Below, in pieces: positions 56,133-64,000 of a DNA stretch of 64,000 nt. Positions within the stretch are counted from its first letter, which is position 1. Each line of letters opens with the position of its first letter. The notes beneath the pieces were generated by a model. It was given only the letters and a program-made list of their open reading frames with translations, searched no databases and was not told the DNA's origin. Both the position numbers and the translations under genes were made by a program. The stretch lies in assembly GCF_900143275.1 (NCBI RefSeq), contig NZ_FSRO01000001.1:558001-622000 (forward strand), written 5' to 3'. Origin of the DNA: Nitrosomonas cryotolerans ATCC 49181 (GTDB lineage: Bacteria; Pseudomonadota; Gammaproteobacteria; Burkholderiales; Nitrosomonadaceae).

Positions 56133-59100
56133 ATGCTGATGTCAACCGATACAAGCGCTAAGACGACATCATCCAAGGCCTCAGTGCCACGCCGTCGGAT
56201 ATGGATTTGTGCATTTATTGTGGTGCTGGCGCTCATTTCTTTTGGCTATTTAAGCTTTATTAATAGTCGAGGCAATTTTGCCAATAGTGACTTTTATCGA
56301 GTCTTATACGAAGCCTCGAACAAGTTTAATGAAAACTTGAGTCAATTGGACAAAATGCATGTGAATGAAGAGAGTATTAACTCTATCCGCGCCCAGTTAC
56401 CCAGCTATCAGCGAAAACAAACAAACGATGCCCAAAATATTAATAAGAGCTTTAACTATTCTCTCTCCGGGCATAATATTTTAATTAAGAACGGGAATTT
56501 TGATGCTGAAGTTCGAGTTGCTGATATTTTACCCTCTCCAAAGCAAGGTTTTAGTCAATATCTTTTTGCGAACAGTGAAGGCAAAGTATTAGCCACCATC
56601 GGTGGTGAGAAGACCATATCAATTGACAATTTAACAAGTATCAACAAAGAAATAGAGAAGAGTAAACATCGTTATCAATTTAATTTGAAAGAGCCAGAAA
56701 GTAGTGATGGCGACGATGGTAGGCAACATTTGCCGAGCTATAGTAGCCATGTAGATATGAAATTATCTTATGGGGAATTTCGTATTTTTATCTTCCCTTT
56801 TTCTCTGGATACCGCGTTAAGTACAAAGCCTAATAATCAAAAACAAGAGAGTTCAAATAACGCTTCCCCAACCGGCACGATAAATACCCTCTACTTAGTC
56901 GGTCTGTTACCAAAACACAAACTACACATTGAGGATTCAGGTTACTGGAGCTTATCATTATTGTTGGTAACGCTAGTCAGTTTATTGTTTATTTGGACCC
57001 TACTGCGTCTATACCTGTTGCCTAAAAGCCAATCTATTACGCCATTGTATCGGAACTTTACCATGCTCTCGAGCTATGGTTTTTTCATTGTGCTTATCGC
57101 TCTCGTGCTGGCGTTCATGCAAAAAACTACCTTGCAGATGAGTAAAGATAGAGAAGCAGTCGCGTATGCCAAGAAACTATATACACAGCTAAATGGTGAT
57201 CTCATTAAGGTGTTTCAAGGTTTAGACAACTATCGGCCTTTCTATCACAATTTGTTAGCTGAGCTAGATGACTTCGCAACCCTTAATGCACCAAATGGAA
57301 CTGAATCCAATAACAATGTGTCAGCAACTGACCGTTTTTCACAGATGATCGAAAATTCTCTAGTCTCGTTAACTTCGCCATCCTGTAAGCCTCTATCCGA
57401 AAAAAAGTTACCAGGCTATGCATTTACGCCTCGTAAAGCCTATCTAATTACTTCTAATTGCTTAGTTGATACCAATGGAGAAGAGAATTGGCAAGTAACC
57501 GCAAAGCTGGATCAATCTGCAGAACAGATATTGCTTCAGGCGCAACAAAAAAACGTCAGCGGTGAAGCCGTTTTGAGTTTTATGGCAAGCAACCTGGATC
57601 TCAAGGTGGAATCTAACGGAATGGTTGAATCCCATATTGGCCAAGGGAAGCAAGGCTACCTGCCCGCTAATATACTTACTGTATTTGCCATCAATGATGA
57701 AGGTAATACCACACTACCACCAATATATTATCAAGAAAGTAATGCTCCACCACAGGTCGTAAATCTAATTGAACGAGACTATTACAAGAAAATCAGGGAT
57801 TACCAAGGTTGGCAGCTGTGCCTCGCCGCTGAGAAAAACAATAGTGATCAATGTGTTGAGTTCAATAACGTTTATCTCCAACGCTTGTTAAACATAAGTG
57901 ATGGCACCCGTGGCACTACCATTTCGATGCCGATGTATGATCCAAAAGACTCTGTCTTGCCAGGAAGCGGGTTAACCGCCTATATATTAGGTGCCGATGT
58001 AATTTTGCCTTCATTAAGCCTGGCGGCACCCGCCCCCTATGATTTCACCTACATGGTGATTGACCGTGATAGTGGTGGCGTGCTGTTCCATAGTAACGAA
58101 AGCCGGGCCTTAGTTGAGAACTTGTTCTATTCAGGTAACAATAAATCCAATTTAAGCCAATGGATCAAAGCCAGGTTAGATTATTACCCGGAATTGAGCG
58201 AGGAGATAATTGAGGGACATTACCATGGGCAGTCTGGCCGGTTTGTGTTAATTCCTGCCCCTATTGATGCCTGGGCAATTGTGATTTTTTATCCAAACGA
58301 TAGTCTCGACGCTTTAATGGCTAACCAGTTTTTGTTAATCAGCGTGAGCTTTGCTTTTGCACTACTGGTATTGGTCGGTTTGCTCACTGTTTGTCGCAAA
58401 TTTTCATACACCAACATTCTAAAAAACGAATTATTTATACGTGCAGGAATCAATGGTCGGATAATCATCATGGCCGGTTCAATAATGTTCAGCGCTATTT
58501 ATAGCCTCTATTATATTGGGCTATTATTTGATTTGGCCGAATTTTGGCAACAGTCAGTACGTATGTTTTCCTGGATACTGCCCAGTGCCGGGGTATTGAT
58601 ATTATTATTCTACCTATTCCGTATCTGCAATAAACGTCTTTCCGCTGCAGGTTCAAGCAGCCATATGTCAACAAATAAAAGTCTCAAAGCACTGTTTGCA
58701 GTGGCTATCCTGTTGTCAATGACGCACCTTTATTATTTGCATGCTGCAGCGCAGATGCCGCTAAAAGCACTGGGCTTTCATTATCAACAGGTTCATTGCA
58801 ATTGGCTCAATTACGAGCGTCAAGAAATGATCAAAATGGCGCTTAGCCGCTATCCGAATTCTATTACCCAGCAACGCATAGATCCGATCACACTATTACC
58901 CTTGACTTCCCAATTAGAAAATAATTTGAAGGATAAAATTACTTGTCAAATGCACTCATCCCAAGTCGAGCCCGACGACTACCTTAACCTCAGTTCTCTG
59001 GTGGGCGCCACTTATTTATGGCAATGGATAAATGCTTATTTCACCACTGGTTTTCCCACTGCTGCGCCACCCACAATACAAGAGGATTTAAAAATCTTAT

Positions 59101-60368
59101 GGCCAGTAGCAGGCTATAGCATTTTAATAGGGATCATTATTTGGATTTGGTTAGGATTTAACCGCCGCATGTTATGGACACGTTTGTATTATTCAGATGG
59201 CTTTTTGCAGCATATTGAAAGATTAACCAAATCAAAATCCACCCTGAAACAGGGCTCGCATCATACAAAGCTAATCATCGAATGCGATCGGGTAAAACTC
59301 AATGGCATCGGCCTGGCCTTGCTACTTAGAACCACCGTGATGCACGAAAGTAAATCTACAGAACCTAAGCTTAATAATTTATTAGTGGGCTTCGACACGC
59401 TCTACCAGCTCAGCCCATGTCTGCAAAGACTTGGTGCTAGCAATAGCTTCCTGCCCAATCTCAAGCTTAACGTCATAGAGGATGCCGATAGCAAAAAATT
59501 GGATGTGCAAATCTGGGATATCGAAACTTGCCTTGAACAGGCTCAATTTAGGCAACATCTGCTCGATTTGATTATGGAAATAAAATCACTCACCCTGGCG
59601 AATCAGCTAAATTCATTTACCATTTTTACCGGATATCACAGTTTGCAAAGAGTCAAAATGAAAGATCCTCTATTAGTAGAAGAGAGTTCAATCCTTGAGC
59701 ATGCGGAATATTTGTCATGGGCAGAGTGTCTGATGGATTTTAATGTGAAAGTGACGGATATCCTTGAGCGAGGAGTAGACAAGCGGTTGCTGGAACAGGA
59801 AATTTCTGATTTTCCAGAATTATTTTTCTTATCATCCGATGCCTTGGAATCCTCTGAAACTACAGAAAAAAGCCTATGGGATCAAGGTGAAGACTCGAGA
59901 ATTGGTGCTCAATGGACGACCATCAACTATATATTATTGCGCGCTGAGGCTCTTTATCGTTTTAAATGGGAGTCCTGCTCAAATGCCGAAAAACTAGCGT
60001 TGCTTAGCCTCGACAGGCAACATAGGATCAATCCATCCAATACTCAGATGATCGAACATTTGGCTGTGAATGGGTTAATTAAGGTTAAGCAAGGACATTT
60101 GGAGATCGCTAATAACAGCTTTGCGTACTTTATTCGCAATGCAGAAACCATAGACACGGTAAACCGTTTGGTGAGTCAAAGTGAAGCCGGTTTTTGGAAA
60201 GATTACCAATTGCCACTCGGCTTGTTGGTGATTTTAATTATCGGCGGCATCGCACTGACCTCTGGCGAATCTATTTATATTATTGCCGCCTCAGTAGCCG
60301 GTGTCATAGGTACCATTGCCAGTATCGCCACCAGTGCTAGCATGCTTAGAGGGCAGTTTAAGGAATAG
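56133..60368 (+). CDS. Very large multi-pass membrane protein with Cache-like sensor region
   Basis: A 1411-residue protein with no recognised overall family. About ten hydrophobic segments are seen: about 23-43 (WICAFIVVLALISFGYL), 271-293, 308-328, 731-755, 780-805, 812-832, 855-875, 1000-1020, 1358-1378 and 1385-1405. Residues 45-265 and 335-730 should be periplasmic; FTYMVIDRDSGGVLFHSNES resembles a Cache/PAS-like sensor. About 1025-1355 is cytoplasmic with no kinase, GGDEF or EAL motif visible. A second ATG at 56139 is equally good. Closest neighbour is the RoxA-like gene, 154 bases upstream. Confidence 0.7.
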   Translation: MLMSTDTSAKTTSSKASVPRRRIWICAFIVVLALISFGYLSFINSRGNFANSDFYRVLYEASNKFNENLSQLDKMHVNEESINSIRAQLPSYQRKQTNDAQNINKSFNYSLSGHNILIKNGNFDAEVRVADILPSPKQGFSQYLFANSEGKVLATIGGEKTISIDNLTSINKEIEKSKHRYQFNLKEPESSDGDDGRQHLPSYSSHVDMKLSYGEFRIFIFPFSLDTALSTKPNNQKQESSNNASPTGTINTLYLVGLLPKHKLHIEDSGYWSLSLLLVTLVSLLFIWTLLRLYLLPKSQSITPLYRNFTMLSSYGFFIVLIALVLAFMQKTTLQMSKDREAVAYAKKLYTQLNGDLIKVFQGLDNYRPFYHNLLAELDDFATLNAPNGTESNNNVSATDRFSQMIENSLVSLTSPSCKPLSEKKLPGYAFTPRKAYLITSNCLVDTNGEENWQVTAKLDQSAEQILLQAQQKNVSGEAVLSFMASNLDLKVESNGMVESHIGQGKQGYLPANILTVFAINDEGNTTLPPIYYQESNAPPQVVNLIERDYYKKIRDYQGWQLCLAAEKNNSDQCVEFNNVYLQRLLNISDGTRGTTISMPMYDPKDSVLPGSGLTAYILGADVILPSLSLAAPAPYDFTYMVIDRDSGGVLFHSNESRALVENLFYSGNNKSNLSQWIKARLDYYPELSEEIIEGHYHGQSGRFVLIPAPIDAWAIVIFYPNDSLDALMANQFLLISVSFAFALLVLVGLLTVCRKFSYTNILKNELFIRAGINGRIIIMAGSIMFSAIYSLYYIGLLFDLAEFWQQSVRMFSWILPSAGVLILLFYLFRICNKRLSAAGSSSHMSTNKSLKALFAVAILLSMTHLYYLHAAAQMPLKALGFHYQQVHCNWLNYERQEMIKMALSRYPNSITQQRIDPITLLPLTSQLENNLKDKITCQMHSSQVEPDDYLNLSSLVGATYLWQWINAYFTTGFPTAAPPTIQEDLKILWPVAGYSILIGIIIWIWLGFNRRMLWTRLYYSDGFLQHIERLTKSKSTLKQGSHHTKLIIECDRVKLNGIGLALLLRTTVMHESKSTEPKLNNLLVGFDTLYQLSPCLQRLGASNSFLPNLKLNVIEDADSKKLDVQIWDIETCLEQAQFRQHLLDLIMEIKSLTLANQLNSFTIFTGYHSLQRVKMKDPLLVEESSILEHAEYLSWAECLMDFNVKVTDILERGVDKRLLEQEISDFPELFFLSSDALESSETTEKSLWDQGEDSRIGAQWTTINYILLRAEALYRFKWESCSNAEKLALLSLDRQHRINPSNTQMIEHLAVNGLIKVKQGHLEIANNSFAYFIRNAETIDTVNRLVSQSEAGFWKDYQLPLGLLVILIIGGIALTSGESIYIIAASVAGVIGTIASIATSASMLRGQFKE

Positions 60369-60430
60369 ATAGGAATCGCGGGAAAGACCCCATAATTGAC
60401 AACACACATCATTCTAAAAGGAAGCAAGCC

Positions 60431-60565
60431 ATGAATAAGCTTTTGCGATCATACCTCGGAATAAAGAAAAGAGGCTCCGAACGTTATCTGTTTGCCAATA
60501 AGCTTTTAGAACCTTCAGAAATGAGGAGTATTTTTAGAAATCATCTAATTCAAATGTATATTTGA
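60431..60565 (+). CDS. Possible 44-residue small protein
   Basis: ATG at 60431 with AAAAGGA seven bases upstream; 44 basic residues starting MNKLLRSYLGIKKRGSERYL and ending FRNHLIQMYI, with a stop codon at 60563. No family match recognised. It lies between the large membrane gene and the Mrr-type gene, whose stop codon is five bases away and convergent. Could be an artefact. Confidence 0.35.
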   Translation: MNKLLRSYLGIKKRGSERYLFANKLLEPSEMRSIFRNHLIQMYI

Positions 60566-60570
60566 AAGAA

Positions 60571-61560
60571 TTATGTTGCCAACATAGGGATTTCTATTAT
60601 TCCTAATAATTGTTTGGTTTTGAAAGATAACTCGGTAATGTTGTCATAGATCCAATCTACAAATTCAGTTCCAACCATCGTTTTAATGTTATGTTCTTCA
60701 GCCAATTCAATTGATGATTCAGATAAATCGGCTGTTGTAATGAGCCATTTCTGATAGTTCCTTTCTTCAATATCATCATAGGCAATTAGCTGCTTAAGCC
60801 CATGTTCCCCTGATATATTTGAATGATGTTTAACCTGTATTACTAAATGTGACTCAGAAAATCTATCTACTTTGCTCGCTTTAATATCGATATCTGCAAT
60901 ATCTGAGGATTGATTTTTTGCTTGAATGCTTGCCGTATATCCTTCAATTTTTAGAAGCTCTTTAACTAATTGCTCTAAACCATTGCCACCCGCAGATAGC
61001 CATGTTGTTCCAGAAATTATAGACTTCAGTAAATTTTCCTTAAAAACGGTCTCAGCTTCAGAGATTTTTTCTAACAAATAAGTTTCTTGCTTATAAGCAC
61101 CATTTGACTCGATTGACTGAATAATTCTTTCAATTTCATCTTTAAATTCTGTTAAATTAGCATTAGCTGCTCTTATTTTTAGTCGACTCTCTAAACCTTG
61201 AGTTAATGTTTTTCTTGCTATTCTAAGAATATGACCATCATGCGTTCTGAACAAATTCACAGAAATAAGATTACAAGCTTGATCCTTAGCTAAACTAATA
61301 TCAAAACATTTTTTTCCATTAACTACACCAATAGTTATAGCTTTTGATAATGGAACAATAACAATATCCCCAGATTCCAAATTAAAGAATCTTTTAACTT
61401 TATTGGTATGTCTGCGAATACCTTGAGGATATTCCTGATTAATTTTTTGAATGACCTCGGGGGCAGTTTCATATTCTGAAAAGTTAACCTTAGCCCAGCC
61501 ATATCCTATGTAATCCTTATTGAGAACGGACATAGGACTTCTAACCATTATCACTTGCAT
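60571..61560 (-). CDS. Mrr-type restriction endonuclease-like protein
   Basis: A 329-residue protein. The C-terminal Mrr-cat domain (about 195-315) has AGGNGLEQLVKELLKIEGYT, DIADIDIKAS and HLVIQVKHHSNISGEHG, the (D/E)-x-(Q)xK nuclease motif with Asp and Gln-Val-Lys. Residues 1-190 form a separate domain (SGDIVIVPLSKAITIGVVNG) seen in Mrr-like proteins that recognise DNA. Mrr enzymes cut methylated DNA; no methyltransferase is adjacent, fitting a methylation-dependent type IV role. Directly downstream of an IS cluster. Confidence 0.8.
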   Translation of the reverse strand: MQVIMVRSPMSVLNKDYIGYGWAKVNFSEYETAPEVIQKINQEYPQGIRRHTNKVKRFFNLESGDIVIVPLSKAITIGVVNGKKCFDISLAKDQACNLISVNLFRTHDGHILRIARKTLTQGLESRLKIRAANANLTEFKDEIERIIQSIESNGAYKQETYLLEKISEAETVFKENLLKSIISGTTWLSAGGNGLEQLVKELLKIEGYTASIQAKNQSSDIADIDIKASKVDRFSESHLVIQVKHHSNISGEHGLKQLIAYDDIEERNYQKWLITTADLSESSIELAEEHNIKTMVGTEFVDWIYDNITELSFKTKQLLGIIEIPMLAT

Positions 61561-61679
61561 TGTTTTTCCCCAGCTTTATTGCGTTTTATAATATGCATCT
61601 TTTTCAAAATTATAGTATTTTGATCTACATTGAGGAGCTCATAAATTTTCATGACTTTGTTCTTAAAAAAGCTCCTGGC

Positions 61680-61867
61680 CTAGGTAGTATAGTCATGAGG
61701 CGCTTGCTTGCCCAGAGAGCGATACACCTGATTTTCACAGTGGCGAGGAATGAGGCCGTATTTCTGGCATATTTTGTGGCAATGCCGCGCCATCTCTTGA
61801 GATGAAGAAAAGCACCTTAGACCAGATACCTTTGTCGTGCCAATGGATAAAACGGTGGTGTGTATTG
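61680..61867 (-). pseudogene. IS5-family transposase remnant
   Basis: The minus-strand frame reads NTHHRFIHWHDKGIWSKVLFF, matching the IS5-type THRRFxRWxDKGIWEKLL block (compare 41656-42010), and then degenerates. GAAAATCAG-TGTATCGCTC in this remnant is almost identical to the end of the 41656 fragment, so the two came from one IS. An IS3-type element begins at its upstream edge, cutting the transposase there. Confidence 0.7.
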
Positions 61868-61934
61868 TGAAGTGGTACCGCAAAACTGGACAAGTTGTTA
61901 AGCTCTGATATGAGATAAATAGAGAGACATAATC

Positions 61935-62215
61935 ATGAGCAAGAAACGCATGCAATACTCAACAGAATTCAAAGCCAAAATAGCCTTGGCAGCAATACGT
62001 GGAGAAGAAACGGTACCACAACTAGCCGCTCGTTATCATATCCATCCTACGCAGATTAATAGCTGGAAACGTCATTTGATTGAAAAGCCAGTGATTTGTT
62101 TGGCAAGAATAGTGACGCCAATAATAAGAATGGTCATAGTGCCGACGATTTACATCGCGTGATTGGGCAATTGACGGTGGAACGCGATTTTTTAGCCAGA
62201 AAGCTCGATCATTAA
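61935..62215 (+). pseudogene. IS3-family orfA with a frameshift
   Basis: The frame starts MSKKRMQYSTEFKAKIALAA, then a helix-turn-helix (ETVPQLAARYHIHPTQINSW), and loses frame at about 62085 after LIEK. Shifting by one base continues with ASDLFGKNSDANNKNG to LTVERDFLARKLDH and the TAA at 62213. Probably a one-base deletion; the normal -1 programmed site lies at the end of orfA, not here. A sequencing error in a G/A-rich spot cannot be excluded. Confidence 0.75.
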
Positions 62216-62235
62216 GTGTTGCTGAGCGCAAAACA

Positions 62236-63063
62236 ATGATCGAGCACCACGAGAAACTAAGTCAATCGCGTCAATGCCATTTACTGGGTGTTGCACGCTC
62301 GTCGTATTATTATCAGCCACAACCCACAGATGGAAGTGAGTTAATCTTGTTGCGTCAAATGGATGAGCAGTATTTGAAAACACCACAGTATGGTTCACGC
62401 AGTTATGCCACGTGGTTCAGGCGCCAGAGGAGGATGATAGGCCGCAAGAAAGCAACTTCAATGATGAAGATACTGGGCATTATTAGCACAGCACCAAAGC
62501 CCAAAACCAGTATTCCGGCCAAGCAGCACAAGAAGTATCCTTATCTGCTCAAAGGTAGGACCATTAGTCGTCCCAACCAAGTTTGGGCGACCGATATCAC
62601 TTACGTGCCGATGGAAAAAGGTTTTGGCTATCTTGTTGCTATTATGGACTGGCATTCGCGTAAAGTATTGAGCTGGCGCATATCCAACACACTGGACGCT
62701 GATTTCTGTGTCCAGGCTTTGGAAGCTGCCATTCAGGATCATGGCTGTCCGAAAATCATGAATAGTGATCAGGGTGTGCAGTTTACCAGCGAGGCATTTA
62801 CATCAATGCTAAAAACCAATGGTATACAGATCAGCATGGATGGCAAGGGCTGCTACTATGACAATATTTTTGTTGAACGATTATGGCGTACAGTCAAATA
62901 CGAACACCTATATACTCGGGAATTCAACAATCTAAAGGAGGTAAGGAAAAGTTTAAATATTTGGTTCAATTGGTACAATCAGGAACGTTTTCATCAAAGT
63001 CTTGATGATCTAACACCAGATGAAGTTTACTATCAGAAGTATGCAATTCCTCAAGCTGCCTGA
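62236..63063 (+). CDS. IS3-family transposase OrfB (DDE)
   Basis: 275 residues with the DDE catalytic set of the IS3 group: VWATDITYVPM (Asp), MNSDQGVQFTSEAF (Asp) and VERLWRTVKYEHLY (Glu). The start MIEHHEKLSQSRQCHLLGV with SYYYQPQPT is the usual HTH-containing N-terminus. Intact open frame. Normally made as an OrfAB fusion; with orfA broken, mobility is doubtful unless helped by another copy. Confidence 0.9.
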   Translation: MIEHHEKLSQSRQCHLLGVARSSYYYQPQPTDGSELILLRQMDEQYLKTPQYGSRSYATWFRRQRRMIGRKKATSMMKILGIISTAPKPKTSIPAKQHKKYPYLLKGRTISRPNQVWATDITYVPMEKGFGYLVAIMDWHSRKVLSWRISNTLDADFCVQALEAAIQDHGCPKIMNSDQGVQFTSEAFTSMLKTNGIQISMDGKGCYYDNIFVERLWRTVKYEHLYTREFNNLKEVRKSLNIWFNWYNQERFHQSLDDLTPDEVYYQKYAIPQAA

Positions 63064-63150
63064 GCTTGATTAACCAGCCATGTTAGAGCTTAATTTATCT
63101 TCAGGTTGTCTAGTTAATGGGGGCCACTTCAGGATAAGCGATAGCAATCC

Positions 63151-63993
63151 TTATAAAATCGCTTTATTCTTTACCGAAATTCTTTCATAAACTTCTTCCA
63201 TCACTTCAACAAAGGAATGATCCAGGTCCCAGAAAGGCGGGTAGTCACCTTGTTTCCTAATTAATGCAGCTGAAACGAGCGGACTGGATGCACTTGTTTC
63301 CGGTAATGGCGGTGCGGACATGTGCCAGAATTGTTTGAGGGTAATGTCCTGGTAATTTTGATAACAGGGTTGGGTGTAACGATGTTGTGCGTATTCCATT
63401 GGGATTGCATCAGGCTGAGTAATTTGCGCCAGCAGTGCTTTGCCCAGAGGGGAATCAGCAAGCACTTGGTGCAGTGTTGCTTTGTCCATTCCGCGAAGTT
63501 CGAATATCAGAAATGGGTCACGATCAAGCATAGAGGCAACTTTATAGTAAGTGCCGGCAATATGTTTGCATGGATTTGACCAATCGGGACAAGAGCAATC
63601 CGTTATAAGGTCGCCAGCATGATTTCCGGGCAGCAAGTCAACGCCATGTTTTGCAAATGCCTGCTGAATATTATCGGGCATTTCGTTCATCATCAGGCGT
63701 GATAACCAAGCAGCGTTGCCAGCAATTTCTTTAATAATTGCTTTCCATTTTTCCTGGCTAATCGTTTTTAGTTTTATAGATATCTTATATTTAGGTTCTT
63801 TATGAACGCCAAAATAAGCGTTAATATTGCCACGTATCTTGGCTTTGATTTCCTTACCTTCAATACAAAAATCCAACATTCTGTTTGGGCCAGCATATGC
63901 GCGGCCTCGGCTGAGGCGGCCAGGGTCAATACGTTGTTGCAAAGCATCCAGAAATCGTTCGCCCCACCAGGTACGTGTAATTTTACGTGCCAT
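63151..63993 (-). CDS. SWIM zinc-finger protein
   Basis: A 280-residue protein starting MARKITRTWWGERFLDALQQ, with the SWIM finger DCSCPDWSNPCKHIAGTYY at about residues 134-152 (CxCx6CxH). SWIM fingers bind DNA or proteins. In other genomes this type usually neighbours an SNF2-type helicase; such a gene would lie beyond the window edge upstream. It starts seven bases from the end of the window. Confidence 0.88.
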   Translation of the reverse strand: MARKITRTWWGERFLDALQQRIDPGRLSRGRAYAGPNRMLDFCIEGKEIKAKIRGNINAYFGVHKEPKYKISIKLKTISQEKWKAIIKEIAGNAAWLSRLMMNEMPDNIQQAFAKHGVDLLPGNHAGDLITDCSCPDWSNPCKHIAGTYYKVASMLDRDPFLIFELRGMDKATLHQVLADSPLGKALLAQITQPDAIPMEYAQHRYTQPCYQNYQDITLKQFWHMSAPPLPETSASSPLVSAALIRKQGDYPPFWDLDHSFVEVMEEVYERISVKNKAIL

Positions 63994-64000
63994 TTTAGGC

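Larger units (their letters stand above)
61868..63131 (+). mobile_element. IS3-family insertion sequence
   Basis: 1264 bp with inverted ends TGAAGTGG and CCACTTCA, orfA (broken) and orfB (intact). No short target duplication was seen (ATTG left, GGAT right). It sits against an IS5 remnant on the left and a non-IS sequence on the right, so the insertion is likely associated with a deletion. Confidence 0.85.

Overview
The window reads as chromosome of a betaproteobacterium of the Nitrosomonas type. The evidence is a PEP-CTERM protein and exosortase-A (XrtA) associated enzymes, a fructokinase plus fused sucrose-phosphate synthase/phosphatase pair, the ybgC-tolQRAB-pal-cpoB-queE-queC block, and rpsU-yqeY-dnaG-rpoD. 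The genus is inferred from gene content and order; no 16S gene is present.

Layout. 1-9.2 kb: 5' end of acetate kinase against a broken EAL-domain gene, a phosphate-selective porin, a cation/proton antiporter with a tandem UspA protein, and a GTPase/DUF2868 membrane pair. 9.5-16 kb: glutamine amidotransferase, YdjM-like membrane protein, PEP-CTERM protein, small membrane and TPR proteins, two decayed tnpB genes and three copies of an 89-bp MITE. 16.3-23.5 kb: tol-pal operon with queuosine-precursor genes. 24.2-33.5 kb: XrtA-associated polysaccharide/lipid genes (aminotransferase, FemAB-like, acyl carrier protein, two hydrolases, glycosyltransferase), then sucrose synthesis. 33.6-41.4 kb: folB, plsY, tsaD, rpsU-yqeY-dnaG-rpoD and a CAT-anticodon tRNA.

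41.4-45.8 kb is a mobile-element graveyard. It holds a MITE nested in a MITE, two IS5-family transposase genes each interrupted by a MITE with a 5-bp target duplication, a pair of ~190-bp direct repeats, and a GC-rich insert with a trypsin-like protease and a small protein resembling that protease's N-terminal domain.

45.8-60.4 kb is the most unusual block: six same-strand genes encoding two di-heme c-type lipoproteins of the peroxidase/RoxA-like superfamily, a GMC flavin oxidoreductase, a membrane patatin phospholipase, a class-3 lipase, and a 1411-residue multi-pass membrane protein with a Cache-like region. My inference is an envelope system that hydrolyses lipids and oxidises the products into the respiratory chain, possibly with its own sensor. 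60.4-64 kb has a Mrr-type nuclease, an IS3-family element with a broken orfA inserted beside an IS5 remnant, and a SWIM zinc-finger protein.

Small mobile elements explain much of the non-coding DNA. Three MITE families are seen: A (89 bp, five copies), B (110 bp, one copy) and C (99 bp, one full and one partial copy).
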